Source: Apostichopus japonicus (Eukaryota; Echinodermata; Holothuroidea; Aspidochirotida; Stichopodidae). From it: a DNA stretch of 64,000 nucleotides. Location: assembly GCF_037975245.1 (NCBI RefSeq), contig NC_092575.1, positions 5,821,501 through 5,885,500 on the forward strand, in the 5' to 3' direction. Made by a program: the position numbers and the translations under genes. Within the stretch, counting starts at the first letter, position 1; each line of letters starts with the position of its first letter. The notes below the pieces were generated by a model, which was given only the letters and a program-made list of their open reading frames with translations, made no database searches and was not told where the DNA came from. This document shows, in pieces, positions 11,901-23,209 of the stretch.

Positions 11901-14682
11901 TACATGATGTCTTACATGTTTGTACAACATCTCTTCATTGAAGAGTTTTAGTATAGTTTAGTATAGAGACCCAAGGATCAGGAAGCCTTACAGTAGCTTA
12001 TTTGAGACCCTATCATCCATGTTAGACCATTTTGTGTCAAATCGTACTTGTTTTTGGGGGATGGGTTCAACTGTACACCTGCAAAGTGTGAAATGTAGTA
12101 AAAGATAAATCATTGCTATCCCCCCACTCTTTGTTTGTATTTTAACCTTGTTTAAATGATTAGTTTTGTGGGGTTTTCTTTTCCTTCAGATTCTCAAAGC
12201 CAGTGGCAAATTGAAGATGTCCCACAAAAGTACGATGAAACACATGGGGAAGCTTTATTCACTACGCCACAGAATCAACCTTAGCTCCGACCTCCTGAAT
12301 ACACCCGACTTCTACTGGGACCGTCAGGAATTGGAAGATCTCTTCACCAAAATGTGTCAGTTCTTCAGCATCTCTCGAAGAACAAGGGTGAGATTCACGT
12401 TAAATGACCAGGATCTTCAAAACAATTTATAACTAATTAATCTCACCCTTTTAATATGCTTGCAGAGGGGCTATGATGCTAGTCTTTTACATTATGTTTT
12501 CATCATATCTTTAAAATCTTGCATAAGTCTGCTACTTGACATACCTTTGTAGCAGATTTCCTTCTCCAAGCGTACTTTGTACGTAAGAATCAGGGCTGGA
12601 ATTTCTCTCCCGTTTCATCGAAACCATTTTTTCAAATCCGTTTTGCCTTTCGTGTGGCTGATATGGAGTAGGACTTTATAAATGCAAGTTGTAAGTTTGA
12701 TTTGATAAAATCTACTGATTTCAAACATTTACTTCATACAACGAGACAATTTTCCACTTTAAATCTTTGATTTTACAAATTAATCCTTGATTTATTTGGT
12801 ATTATCATTGTTAATGTTGCAAAATGATAAACTGAGTAATTGGCTTATATGGAGTAGGACTTTATAAATGCTAGTTGTAATTTTGATTTAACAAAATCTA
12901 CTGATTTCAAACATTAACTTCATACTACAAGGCATTATTCCACTTTTAATCCTTGTTTTTACCAATTAATCCCTGATTTATTTGGTATTTTTATTAATAA
13001 CGTTGTAGGTCATGAAAGACAAACTGAGTAATTGGCTTATATGGAGTAGGACTTTATAAATGCTAGTTGTAATTTTGATTTAACAAAATCTACTGATTTC
13101 AAACATTAACTTCATACTACAAGGCATTATTCCACTTTTAATCCTTGTTTTTACCAATTAATCCCTGATTTATTTGGTATTTTTATTAATAACGTTGTAG
13201 GTCATGAAAGACAAACTGAGTCATTGGCTTATATGGAGTAGGACTTTATAAATGCTAGTTGTAATTTTGATTTTAAAGAATCTACTGATTTCAAGCACAT
13301 TTACTTCATACAACAAGGCGACATTCCACTTAAATCCTTGATTTGACTAATTAATCCTTGATTTATTTGGTATTATCATCGTTAACCTTGCAGGTCATGA
13401 ACGATAAACTGAGTCATTGCAACGATCTGATGGACCTCATGAGGAACGATGTAACGGAACAGCACACACTTAGACTAGAGGCCATGATAACCATTCTGAT
13501 TGGAGTCGAGGTAAGACAAAAAATAGATTGAATCAAGATTGAAAGTAGATTGAATCAGTAGATTGATAAAGTTGATCGGTAGATCAACGTAGATCAACAT
13601 AGATCAAAGTAGATCTTGAAATAGTAGATTGAATCAAGTTACTCCATGTCTTTGCAATATCTTATATGCAAATTTGTTAGACAGTATAAAAATGGTCACT
13701 TACCATTCATTCTTGAACAAGAATTCAATTTCCACATGCAAAAACATTTTTCATGTTTTTGACACATAATTGTCTTAATGTTCCATAATGTCTGAGAATA
13801 TTTGTGGTTTCGTTGTCTTCCGGAAAGTAACTTTTGATATATTTTAACAAGTTTTAAGGAGCTAAATTTTGTGGCAAATACTGAAGACCTTTTATGGTCA
13901 TGTATTAACAATGGAATGTAACTACATGTTAATATGTGGTAACAAGGAAACTAATTTCTTTTTTCTTTGGTAAGTAGATTGCATTAATTTACAACGTTAA
14001 TCTTATTGGGATCCTATCCATTTCTAATTATATTCATACTATATTTGGTATATTTTCTGATAAGCATAATTATGACTTTCAATCTCCATTGATTTCCTTT
14101 AATTCCATTAATATTTCATTTCAATATTTCATCAATTTTTTTTTCAATATTTCATCATTCAATCAATATTTCATCAATACTTCATCAATTTCATTCAATA
14201 TTTTCATCCTTTAATTCAACTAATATTACTAAGCTTCATTTCCATTAATATCTTTTTCATGCTGTGGTCTTATTTTGTTTTATTTTGAAATATTTGCAAC
14301 GACAAGTATGTTTTAAAATACGTAGAGTAATATTAAGCAACCGAAATTCACTTTAATACCGATGGTAGAAAAACAAATGGCCAGCCATAAAAACAAAACA
14401 AAAAAACCTGCATCCAAAATGAAGCACCGTTTGGTATTTCATTGCTAAACATATGCAATTTAAAGCCTTCAACAGGTTTTTTAATTGACAAATGGATCTT
14501 GTCTGTTTGGTTTGAAGTATTGTTTTCCAAAGTTGTATATGAGGACATCAGGATAATTTCCTAGACAACTTCTCACCTCCCACTCACCATCCTGCCTCTC
14601 CTTAATCATCCAATATTCATTTATGATTTTCTCCTTTTTTTTTTTGCAGATATTAATTGAAATAATCCATTATACTGTTTGA
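5968..14682 (+). CDS. RMND1: RMND1, mitochondrial DUF155/RMND1-Sif2 family protein
   Basis: Nine coding exons: 5968-6372, 6869-6977, 8561-8679, 9159-9259, 10487-10593, 11162-11226, 12190-12387, 13394-13510, 14650-14682. Together they give 417 aa (human about 449). RMND1 is an inner-mitochondrial-membrane protein needed for mitochondrial translation. The first ~135 residues are basic and poorly conserved, as expected of a targeting region. The DUF155 core follows, with [15 protein letters not shown], a [10 protein letters not shown] stretch, PDFYWDR (about 341-347) and [15 protein letters not shown] near the end. The C-terminus ([14 protein letters not shown]) is hydrophobic, like the membrane anchor of the family, but ends about ten residues earlier. 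All introns are GT-AG and all phases agree. The start is the first ATG after a 3' splice site at 5920-5921, so a noncoding 5' exon lies upstream. The intron before exon 8 holds decoy copies of that exon's start. Confidence 0.93.
12655..13391 (+). repeat. ~190-bp tandem repeat carrying copies of the RMND1 exon 8 splice acceptor
   Basis: Units starting with atatggagtaggactttata occur at 12661, 12847, 13039 and 13231 (spacing 186, 192, 192). The array ends exactly at the real exon 8. The 3' end of units 2 and 3 reads gttgtag|gtcatgaaagacaaactgag, closely matching the real junction ttgcag|gtcatgaacgataaactgag at 13391. The first unit has a weaker version (gttgcaaaatgataaactgag). The repeat therefore arose by duplicating intron plus the first ~22 bases of the exon. 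Copies 2 and 3 are nearly identical, so the expansion looks recent. Confidence 0.93.
13525..13640. repeat. Short degenerate repeat of agattgaatca / agatcaa units
   Basis: Irregular repeats of gtagattgaatca and gtagatcaa just downstream of RMND1 exon 8, in the last intron. A second low-complexity patch with atatttcatcaat repeats lies at about 14110-14210. Confidence 0.7.
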
Positions 14683-14887
14683 AACAAAGTCACCCTCTCC
14701 ACAATAGAAGTTCCAAACTTCAGACTGGAGGATGCAACACATCAGCAAGCAGTAAGGAGGACATCCATGTAGAGGAAGCAGAGATCTATACCAGACTCTT
14801 TATCTAAATATATATTTGGTAGTTTATGAATATGTTAATCATGCAAAGACTTCCTGAAGATGTTAGGTAGAGAACGAGCAGTAAAAT

Positions 14888-14893
14888 AATAAA
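14888..14893 (+). terminator. RMND1 polyadenylation signal
   Basis: Canonical AATAAA about 205 bases after the RMND1 stop codon. It is the first such hexamer in the proposed 3'UTR. Confidence 0.55.
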
Positions 14894-16566
14894 CTTAGGA
14901 GAACTACAAGAGTACCATAGACAAATGACATTAACCGCTAGCTAGATTGCCAGAATTATGGATATTAAAAGGCACTGGTATTGAGAGCCAGGTTCAATTC
15001 CAGGGGACAATTAGGACACCTGGCACCCTTTTGGAAGTCTTCATATTTTCTACATTATGAAAATGAGAATGCATAATTTTTTTCCCCATATTTCCATCAG
15101 CCCTAAAATCAACCCCTCTCTCTCTTTCCCCTCACTTGAAACCTGAGTCAGTCTGAGTCTAGAAGTTAACTTAACGCTGTCTGCAGTAGTCAGTCTGAGT
15201 CTACAGAGTGAGTCTGACTGCAGTAGTTAAATTCAGACTGCCTACGACTCATAAATTCTTGCTAGCTGGCTTCCACAGATTAGGAAGAACCTCTTGTCTA
15301 TCATGTACATTAGTACTGCACTTGTCATCATTAGTTAACTTAGAAATGGAAATTGCCAGTTTTACTGAATATAGTTTACCAATGCCAGTTTTATCTTCAT
15401 CTTGACTCTTTTTCAGGTATAAATGTAATAGTTTTGAATATTTTACTTAGCTGTTTGAAGTGGTTTACAGTTGTAGAGACAGTTCACATTTACAGATATG
15501 AACATGTTAGAGGCTTGTAGGGTTAAGTATAATTTATAGGACCACTTTCTAAAGTACCTTTTCATATATATATTGTGTTGTAGCCTGCTTCCTTTTTTTT
15601 TGCATGTGTGTGTGTGTGTATGTGACGCAAGCTTATAAACATGACAACTCGAAACGTTCATGACTGCACTTGATACGTGGATACTTGTCTTAATGATTAC
15701 AAGAAGCCTATTGAGAGTGATGGGGATCAAAGGTCACAGCTCAAGCTAGGGGCAAGATTCGTTCCCACCAGAATATCCCATTATTAAGTATAAGGTTTAG
15801 TGAATGCAGACATGCTTTGGGGGCATTACAGAGCAAGGATTGTCAGTTGCACAATCCTTACCAACAGTTATTGGAAGCAGTACAAATGCATGCAGGTATT
15901 TTGCCATGGTAGCTGTTGCATTAGATAAAATAATTTGTTTCTTTAAGAAACAGATAATCCTGTAAGTTTTCAAAAATTCAAACTTCAGGATTATCACAGC
16001 CCTTGGTAGAGGTTGTACTCCACAAGTTTTGTCATTGTATCTTCAGCATGTTGCAAGCTATACAACACAGCAAACATCTTCACAGTTTATTCTCAGCCAA
16101 CAGAAAATTAGTGGAAGCAGCCAGCCAACAGAACATTGTTCATGCTGGCTACCTCAAATTGATTTGGCACATAAAAGGTTGGAAATATGAAATGTTGAAG
16201 AAACTCCATCTCCAAAATTATTATGATAACCTTTTAAATGGTGAGAAGTTATACAATTTTATGTGCTACAATGGTCTTCAGAATTACCAATGATGTAAAC
16301 CTGTTTGGTTTCAATTTCTTATAAACATATATATCTTTCACACAGGAATACACAAAACAAGGATTGTGTAAACAGTGGTGTATGAGATATCTTGCCCTTA
16401 TTATTCAATGGTGAATAAACACAATGAGAGATCAATACAAGTAGATCTGAAACATCTTTACCCATTTTATTTGCATCTAATTTACATAACTTCTTTGTAG
16501 TGGAAGAAAAAAGACTGTTAAGAAACTGCTTAACTACCTGTGTAGGTAAAATATGTAACAGTTAGA

Positions 16567-16608
16567 GGGCCTGACGTATAGATCCTAGCAGGATCTTCTT
16601 CAAAGGCT
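16567..16608 (-). repeat. Dispersed motif copy 1, hammerhead-like on the minus strand
   Basis: Plus strand reads ggcctgacgtatagatccta, then gcaggatcttcttcaaaggc. It shares this arrangement with 22251-22290 and 26601-26640. The minus strand shows TTTGAAGA, a GATCCTGCTAGGATC hairpin, then CTATACGTCAGGCC. A short upstream patch (aaactgctta, 16523) is also shared with the copy at 26.6 kb, so the repeat is longer than the core. Confidence 0.75.
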
Positions 16609-17364
16609 CACCCAAGTTAGAAAAAAAAAATAACTAAGGTTGCTTGCAGAGAGACAGACAACATTATCATTATATTCTTCGTAGTGAAGACGCATAAACT
16701 TGAAAAGAAAACTATACATTAATTAAATTTACTATTTCATTGCAGTTAAAACAGATAGATGTCCATGCTTGTGTACTTTCAGCATATTTTCAAATGGATT
16801 TTCACCTTTCCTAAGACATCTGAAATCTGATTGAACACACAGAATTACTCCTGTGAGGTAGCAATTATTGTTTAATTAAACATGTTATGATAAATCTGCG
16901 CACTGGATAACCAATTTTGTTCTCCACACAAACAATGAATCAAAATTCAGTGGTAAAAGGGACAATTGTTTTTCTTGCATGCTTGTTCTATTAATTAACT
17001 ACTGGAGCATTTTTCTTTTCTTTTCTTGTTTATGGTACAACTTTTTAGTTATTGTCATACCATCTCAATTGAAAGCAGAATATTATACAAAACAGATTTG
17101 AGTTTCAACTAGAAACAGATTCTCAGACAGTGAACCCCATGAATATATTTCTTGGAATAACTAACTTAAGGAATACTTTTCTGAAAGCTCACTCTCGAGA
17201 ATTATGGACAAAATATGAATAAATCGAGGAACAAAACATTTGCAATGCAAGAAGGGTAGAACATTTATTCTTCCATTTCCAGTTATCTTGTCAGAATTGT
17301 ATTGTTTTGCTGAATACAAATACAGTTTGAAAAAGGGTCTTTGTACATTTATTTCATATTTTTT

Positions 17365-20300
17365 TTAATATCTCTTAATGTTAATGCTCTCTCTCAGTCC
17401 CATACACTCCTTTTCGTCGATGAAGAGCGATTTCGACTTGACGTCGATGTCTTCCTCGAGGTTCAGCTGGTTACGGATCAAGCCCTTCAAGTTGCTGTCC
17501 GCCTGGGCGTGAGTTTCTTGCAACTTTTGGACGTTGGTCTCGATCTCGGCGACTTCGTTGATCAGCCTGTACTGTACGGGATCCCTGCACAGCTCCACGT
17601 TCGGTCGGTTGGTACGAGCGTCCAGGCGGGTCTGGGAGAGTTTCATCGGACCCATCTTGTCACCGATGGCCCTCTCCAGCTTTTGTAGATTCTTTTCCAT
17701 CTCTTGGATCTCACCATGGACCTATTGGACAAGGGAGAAGATTAAAAAATTAAATGTTTTCAACGATTAAAGAGAATGAGGCAAAGTTACAAACCAGTCC
17801 AAATTTAAATTTCAACAAGTTATAGGGTAACATCGATCCATTTTCATAATAATAAATATTATAATGTAAATTTGCTGTTTATATAGCGCTTTATACCAGC
17901 GATAGGTCTCAAAGCGCTTAACAGACGTTATATTACCCCTGGTCAATGATAACCTGTCCCAGAGACAATCCCTCCAGTCGGCAGCAGTTATATACTGCGC
18001 TCAACGACAAGTTACCTCACAAGTAACCCCATTTAACCCCTGGGTGGAGAGAGGCAATTGAGATAAAGCATCTTGCCCAAGGACACAATGTAATGAACTA
18101 CGTTGCAATCGAACCAGCAATCCTTGGATCACGAGTCTGACGCCTTATCCAATTGGCCACCATGCTCTCATATATAATAATATGTATATATATATATATA
18201 TATATATAATAAATGATATGCAAAGATTTATAATGCCCACGTATCCACCCAGAAAAGCACGCTCAAGAAGCAAGAACAGAAGAACTCTTACTAAATGGAA
18301 CTGGCATGTTACCTTGTTAAGTCACTTACATAACCTAAAGGACTGAAATGAAATTAGACATGATAGCCCATGTCATACACAATATAAATAACAAGATCGA
18401 AACCAGATATCACACGCTAGTCTTGTAATGAGTCCCATACTTGTATTCTAGAATAAATTACCTGTATTCATAGATTTGTACTCCTACAAGGTACATTTTG
18501 AATACCAGTGTTGGAATTAGTGCAAAATTATGTACTCATGCCTACAGCCTTGTACTCATAAAGGTACTCAAGCAGCCAAGGGAAATTTCTAGTCGTGACT
18601 AGTACTCGTGTTCTTTTACTCGTAACACCAATGTCAATAACGCAGAAGGCTAATTTCGTCCCAGATGAAAGGGACAGCTCACCTTTCCAAGATGGTTTTC
18701 AAGTTTGGACTTGGTGTCCTTGGTTTCCCTGATTCTCTTGTCAAAGGCCAAATCGGTATCGTCCACCTGCTTCTGCATGTCGTTAGCCGTTGTGTTTAAG
18801 ATGCTATCGATCACTGCACGTAAATCCACGGCATTCTTTCGATCGCGTTCTGCTTTCAGGATGTTCTCGTTGGAAAATGTCTCCCAGTCGACAGGCGTGA
18901 CGGAGCTGCACGAGAAGATATACAATGATAATGATGTATGATGTAGTTATATTAGCGCTGAAATCATGCTAACATTCTTTCAAATTCTGTCCGCATTACC
19001 AGTCCACTGACTGATTTTTATGTTTTCATGTATAAGACCAATGACATACAAAAAGACTTGTATTTATGAATACATTCTGTAACAATTTGTTGCAAACTTT
19101 GCCAAGACCAACAATTTCAATGGTTAAGGTTTTTCAAACACTCTTCAACAAAGGGCTTTTTAAATCGAAGCTGATGTAAGTCTTGTTTAAGATGCTTTAA
19201 AACTATTTTGTTAATATTTTAACTGGACACAACAGTAGTATAACTATAAATACACAAATACTTACTTAGCCTCAATTTTGGCTGCTGAGGGTTTGAAAGT
19301 GAGATTAGGGTTGTCGTCTCGACAATCCCTGCAGTCTTCGTCGATATTCAGAGCGGAGAACTTATCGTTGAGATCTTTCTCCAGCTTGTATCTCTTCGAC
19401 CTCATGATTCTGATCTGCTCTGTGGTTTGTTCTAATGTTTTGTGGAGTAGCGCCATCACTCCCTGTATTACTTCACGCTCCTTCAGCAGATTCTTCTCTA
19501 CGTCATCGTGGACAAGATCGATGGCGACACGATTTTCCCTAAAAACATGGAAATGTGCAAAAGATTATCAAATTATGTCAAAAGGTAAAACTTTTAAAAG
19601 GATGCAGCATCACATACACAAAAGTACAAAGCACTCCATAGAGAGCATACTCTTGCCACTGAATATTCTTTCCGTCCAACTATTTAACTAACGTTTGATT
19701 CATTCAGATCTGTTACCGTATCATTTTATATCATAATTCCTTACGTTGTTTGATCCAGCAAACTGCCAAATTTGATGACAAGAAGTTTTCTTACTAAACA
19801 CCCCTTTATATAAACTTTAGTTGAACAGATTAGCTGTTTAATCAATATCAGTGAGCTTGAGGTGTAATTTTACATGTTTTCTGACAAGTTTCTTGCAAAC
19901 ATGCTGTTTATCATCCAGCCTGAACCTCATACAAACACCAGGTAGTATCTCATCTTGTTGGTTTCACTAATAATTATTTGCATATATCATAATTACCAAC
20001 AATGTGACTGGAGAAAACATAAATGATGAATACAATAAAATGATTTGTAGACTGTTTGAAACAATGACACAAGTGTCTTTTAATAACTGAGAGAGCCACT
20101 ACCCTGTGCACACCTTCATCAATTTAATATTTCAAGTTTATTCATCCTCATCCAAATACAAACTTGAACGGTACAATACAAACCTCATCTGTAGGCAGCG
20201 GTTGACAATTTCCAACGGTTCCTTACACGCTTCCAGGGCGTTCTCCAACCGTGTCTGATATGATAGTAACAAATCAATCTCTGCCTTACAGTCGAGTAAC

Positions 20301-20923
20301 TTCCTGTCCAGTTCAGACTTCCAAAAGTTGACATCATCTATTCTTTGCTCTGTTAAAAATGAGATGAAAGCAAGTTGGCATATTAGTTGATCATTCTTTC
20401 CTTCCTGATATGGACTAGATGGTACCAATTACAGATTGGTATCGATACAGATACAGATACAATACAGATATGATACAGATACAATACGATACAATACAGA
20501 TACGATACAGATACAGTACAATACAGATACTTTAAAGTCTACTTTAAAGCATAACTATCAAAAGGAAAGCAAACACATTTTGAACATAGAGATCCATCAA
20601 GGATCTAAGCTAGATACACATATTTCCTACATGTATCTTAACATCTTTGTCAAATGAGCAAAAACATTCAGCAAACACAAAGGCATGTACAGATTTACAA
20701 TAGAATTTCAAAGCAATAAAACTTTTGCCTTACCAAACTTCTTATTGACATCCCGTTGAGTTCTTTTGGCCATTTCTTCTGTTTCCTCTACCAATCTGTC
20801 ACTTTCTGCTCTCAGTTTCTCTGAGCTTGCCCTCTGCTTCTCTGCACTATCATAGTTGGAATGATTAGAGTAAGTCCATTCTGAATGGCCAAATTTTGGT
20901 GGTGCCTTGATAAGCTTAGCCAT
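17365..20923 (-). CDS. TEKT1: Tektin-1, axonemal microtubule protein
   Basis: Five coding exons on the minus strand: 20923-20734, 20349-20184, 19538-19266, 18905-18683, 17721-17365. They give 402 aa (human TEKT1 about 418). Tektins are coiled-coil filament proteins that stabilise doublet microtubules in cilia and flagella. The N-terminus MAKLIKAPPKFGHSEW is typical of TEKT1 and sea urchin tektin C1. The tektin signature nonapeptide RPNVELCRD is intact at about residues 323-331. Most of the protein is charged heptad-rich helix. Splice sites are GT-AG and phases agree through the gene. An acceptor seven bases before the ATG and a strong donor (CG|GTAAG) at 21443 imply a noncoding first exon near 21.45-21.65 kb. 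The gene is convergent with RMND1 and divergent from SLC25A1. Intron 4 contains a SINE on the same strand. Confidence 0.95.
17848..18172 (-). mobile_element. tRNA-derived SINE in TEKT1 intron 4
   Basis: On the minus strand an A-box-like TGGCCAATTGG (18159-18149) is followed by a B-box-like GGTTCGATTGC (18115-18105), giving a tRNA-like head. Then comes a body including a CTTGGGCAAGATGC stretch and AAGCGCTATATAAA, ending in an AT-rich ATTATTATG tail near 17848. The order of boxes and the tail fix the orientation. A (TA)n microsatellite abuts the head. Confidence 0.75.
18184..18210. repeat. (TA)n microsatellite
   Basis: About 13 TA units next to the head of the SINE in TEKT1 intron 4. Confidence 0.9.
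20432..20532. repeat. (GATACA)n / (ATACA)n microsatellite
   Basis: Interleaved units of gataca and ataca in TEKT1 intron 1, broken by single-base changes. It adjoins the 3' splice site region of TEKT1 exon 2 but does not disturb it. Confidence 0.9.
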
Positions 20924-21202
20924 GTTTGTTCTGTGGAAGACATAACAATCGTGAAAGATAAGTTGTACATGCAATGTAAGTTAAATAAAACACAAGCTGT
21001 GTATTGAAAGAAACATCAAATCAGCAAACATCCCTAAGGCCTTGGCTGGAGCTCATTCAATAATGTACATGTAAATCACTCCCAATCGTATGAATGTTTT
21101 CAAATCCACAATAGCCTAGGCTAATCTACAAAAGAAGAATCTAGTGCCATTCTGCCATAGGTTTTATATACACCACCATACCTTTTCGCCATAGGTTGCG
21201 AT

Positions 21203-21237
21203 CCTTTTCACCATGGTGAAAAGGGTCGGAAAGACCC
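21203..21237. repeat. Perfect 22-bp palindrome followed by a small hairpin
   Basis: Positions 21203-21224 are a perfect palindrome centred on ccatgg, with arms ccttttcacc / ggtgaaaagg. Directly after, gggtc-ggaaa-gaccc (21223-21237) can form a second stem. Both lie inside the 5'UTR intron of TEKT1. No function is evident. Confidence 0.85.
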
Positions 21238-21700
21238 GTCGGACATATGACTAGCCTTCATTGAATAACCAACTAGGCTAGTTACCTGTTGACAACATGT
21301 TCGCTTTTCTTCCTACGCCTTTAGTTATGCCCAGTCTACATTGTTGCTTATGACATTGGTTGTACTAACGTACTAACCTAAGCCTAGCTACACTGTTACT
21401 ATGTTATGAGTAAGACTAAGAGAACAAATTGAATGAACTTACCGAGTTAGCAAAGATCACGAATTCAATTGAGACACAAATTGAAGTCGATGCCAAAAGT
21501 GTAGATGTCCCTTTTTTTATTAGAATACTTAGAATATTGCACAGTTCAAGAACAGCAGTTCTGTTTGCAATAGACGAGTGAGCTTCGGCTACTTTACCGT
21601 GTGTTGAATGTGACACACAAATTGGTTCTAATACTACTTTAGCCTGTATTTACCTGTGTATGTAGTGCATGCTAACTAAGCACATATCTTTGATTATATG

Positions 21701-21714
21701 ATCGCCGTAGCAAC
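21701..21714. promoter_or_regulatory. X-box-like RFX site upstream of TEKT1
   Basis: The sequence atcgccgtagcaac fits the RFX X-box pattern RYYNYY-AT-RRNRAC except for G in place of A at the first central base. It lies about 260 bases beyond the 5'UTR donor of TEKT1, close to where the promoter must be. RFX factors commonly drive ciliary genes, so the position is sensible. It is inferred from motif and position only. Confidence 0.45.
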
Positions 21715-23209
21715 AGGCAGTTACCATTCGCTCTGAGGTAAAATCTACTAGGTTTTACGATTTATTGTAATGTAGTACTATTTAGCATGGAAAATCATTT
21801 TTGAGGACCAAATGCAAGAAAAAAATTTATTCTGTATACGAATTTGAAAGTGTCTTATTTATTGTCTGCGATATAGAGTGAGATGCTCTTCCAATAAAAG
21901 TGGAAGCTGCCGTGACCTTTGACCGACTCCTTGCAAAAAGTGGGAAGGGCTTGTTTTAACAGCTGAGATCGAATGTGTACGTACATACACCGCGTACGTT
22001 ACACCAGTCTTCCATTCTGCTTAACGATACCGCACGAAACGTTTAGAGCCTGTAACGAAATGTTATTTTCATCTGTGCCTGAATTACATAGTTAAACTTG
22101 TGTGCAGTTTTAAAAAACACGACAGACCGTATCAAATTAAGTAAATAGTGAACTCTGCAACGTACAACAGTGGACACAGATATAGGTCTGAATAAGTAAG
22201 TAACGTTTTTGCTAGTAATATTTAACAACGTGTAAGACTTAACGTAAGTTGGCCCGACGTATTGATCCTAGCAGTAGCAGGATCTCAGTTCTTCAGAGGC
22301 TGAATGACAAGTAACAGAAACTACAAGGGATTTTTTTTAACATCGGTAGATCTGTGAATTTACGCACCTCGCCTTGACTAATATTCAACGGTAAGTCTAA
22401 ATTATGCCTAACGTGAGTCCCTAAAAGTTAAAATGGTAGTTATTTCTTTTTGCAAGGCCAGGTCTGGTGATTGTAACCTAGGCCTGGTACAGTAGTAGGC
22501 TAAATGGTGCAACACAGCTGAAAGTGAAAGGCTAAGTTGGCATGCCTATTCCCACAGGTGGGTGCAAAATCCGTAAGTAGGCTACTGTAGACTCACGTAG
22601 CTTTGCCTAGGCTTTAAGTTTTGTAGGACAAGTAATGACAAAATACCTTGATTCAGCTGAGTGCACATCGGTATTGATCAGTTGTTAAGGTGCCCAGTTT
22701 ACTAAGTTAAGCTATGATAAGAAAAAGTCATTGTAAACCCCAGATTTTTCATGTACCTCTACATTTAAGGGAGGTAAACTGTCAGAATATCACATTTAGG
22801 CATACTATAAGTTACTGGACCTGACTGAAATGCTAACAGGTTATTCACTTGTTCAGATCCTTAACCTTACTATGATTGGAATAACCACATGGTATAAACT
22901 TTGTACTTACATGTAAAGCACCCTTAAATTCTTAACACCCTGCAAATGTTGTGAATTCTTAACTACTAGGGCCAGGTGGTATATGGTCGGCTTTCAGCTG
23001 TTGTGAGCTGCATGACAAAGAAAAATCTTTATGCATACATGTGAACAATGTATAAACTTTGAACTTATCATGAATTTATACACTGATGTTGCATACCTTG
23101 TTCTTAACAATCTCTCCCACCCCCCCCCCCCCCCCAATGCCACCACACTTAAAGAAGTATTGCTTTCCTTGACTTTTCATGTAATTTTCTTTTATTTAGA
23201 ATAGACAAA
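21715..23209. other. Divergent promoter interval TEKT1 / SLC25A1
   Basis: No coding exon. A strong donor-like caacg|gtaagt at 22390 and an acceptor-like tttatttag just before the SLC25A1 ATG suggest a noncoding first exon of SLC25A1 ending at 22390 and a 5'UTR intron 22391-23200. The interval also holds dispersed motif copy 2 (22251-22290), several TAGGC motifs (22480-22620) and a run of about 15 C (23120-23135). Confidence 0.5.
22251..22290 (-). repeat. Dispersed motif copy 2, hammerhead-like on the minus strand
   Basis: Plus strand reads ggcccgacgtattgatccta, then gcagtagcaggatctcagtt, then cttcagaggc ending at 22300. It matches the copies at 16.6 and 26.6 kb, but has an insertion in the loop and in the linker. 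Downstream gaatgacaagtaacag is also shared with the 26.6-kb copy. Confidence 0.75.

Larger units (their letters stand above)
14683..17364. other. Convergent intergenic region RMND1 / TEKT1, both 3'UTRs
   Basis: Contains the RMND1 3'UTR with a canonical aataaa at 14888-14893, about 205 bases after the stop. It also holds short repeats of agtcagtctgagtct (15148-15220), a small TG tract (15605-15620), the dispersed motif at 16567-16608, and the TEKT1 3'UTR at the right end. A TEKT1 polyadenylation signal (tttatt on the plus strand) is present close to its stop near 17349, with another near 17273. No supportable gene is seen here. Confidence 0.6.

Noticed and set aside
16003-16293. 96-codon plus-strand frame between RMND1 and TEKT1
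   Set aside because: No recognisable family, no promoter or splice signals, and it lies in a convergent 3' region. Not supported as a gene.
17341-17770. Plus-strand open frames of 115 and 78 codons
   Set aside because: They are antisense to TEKT1 exon 5, which is clearly coding on the minus strand.
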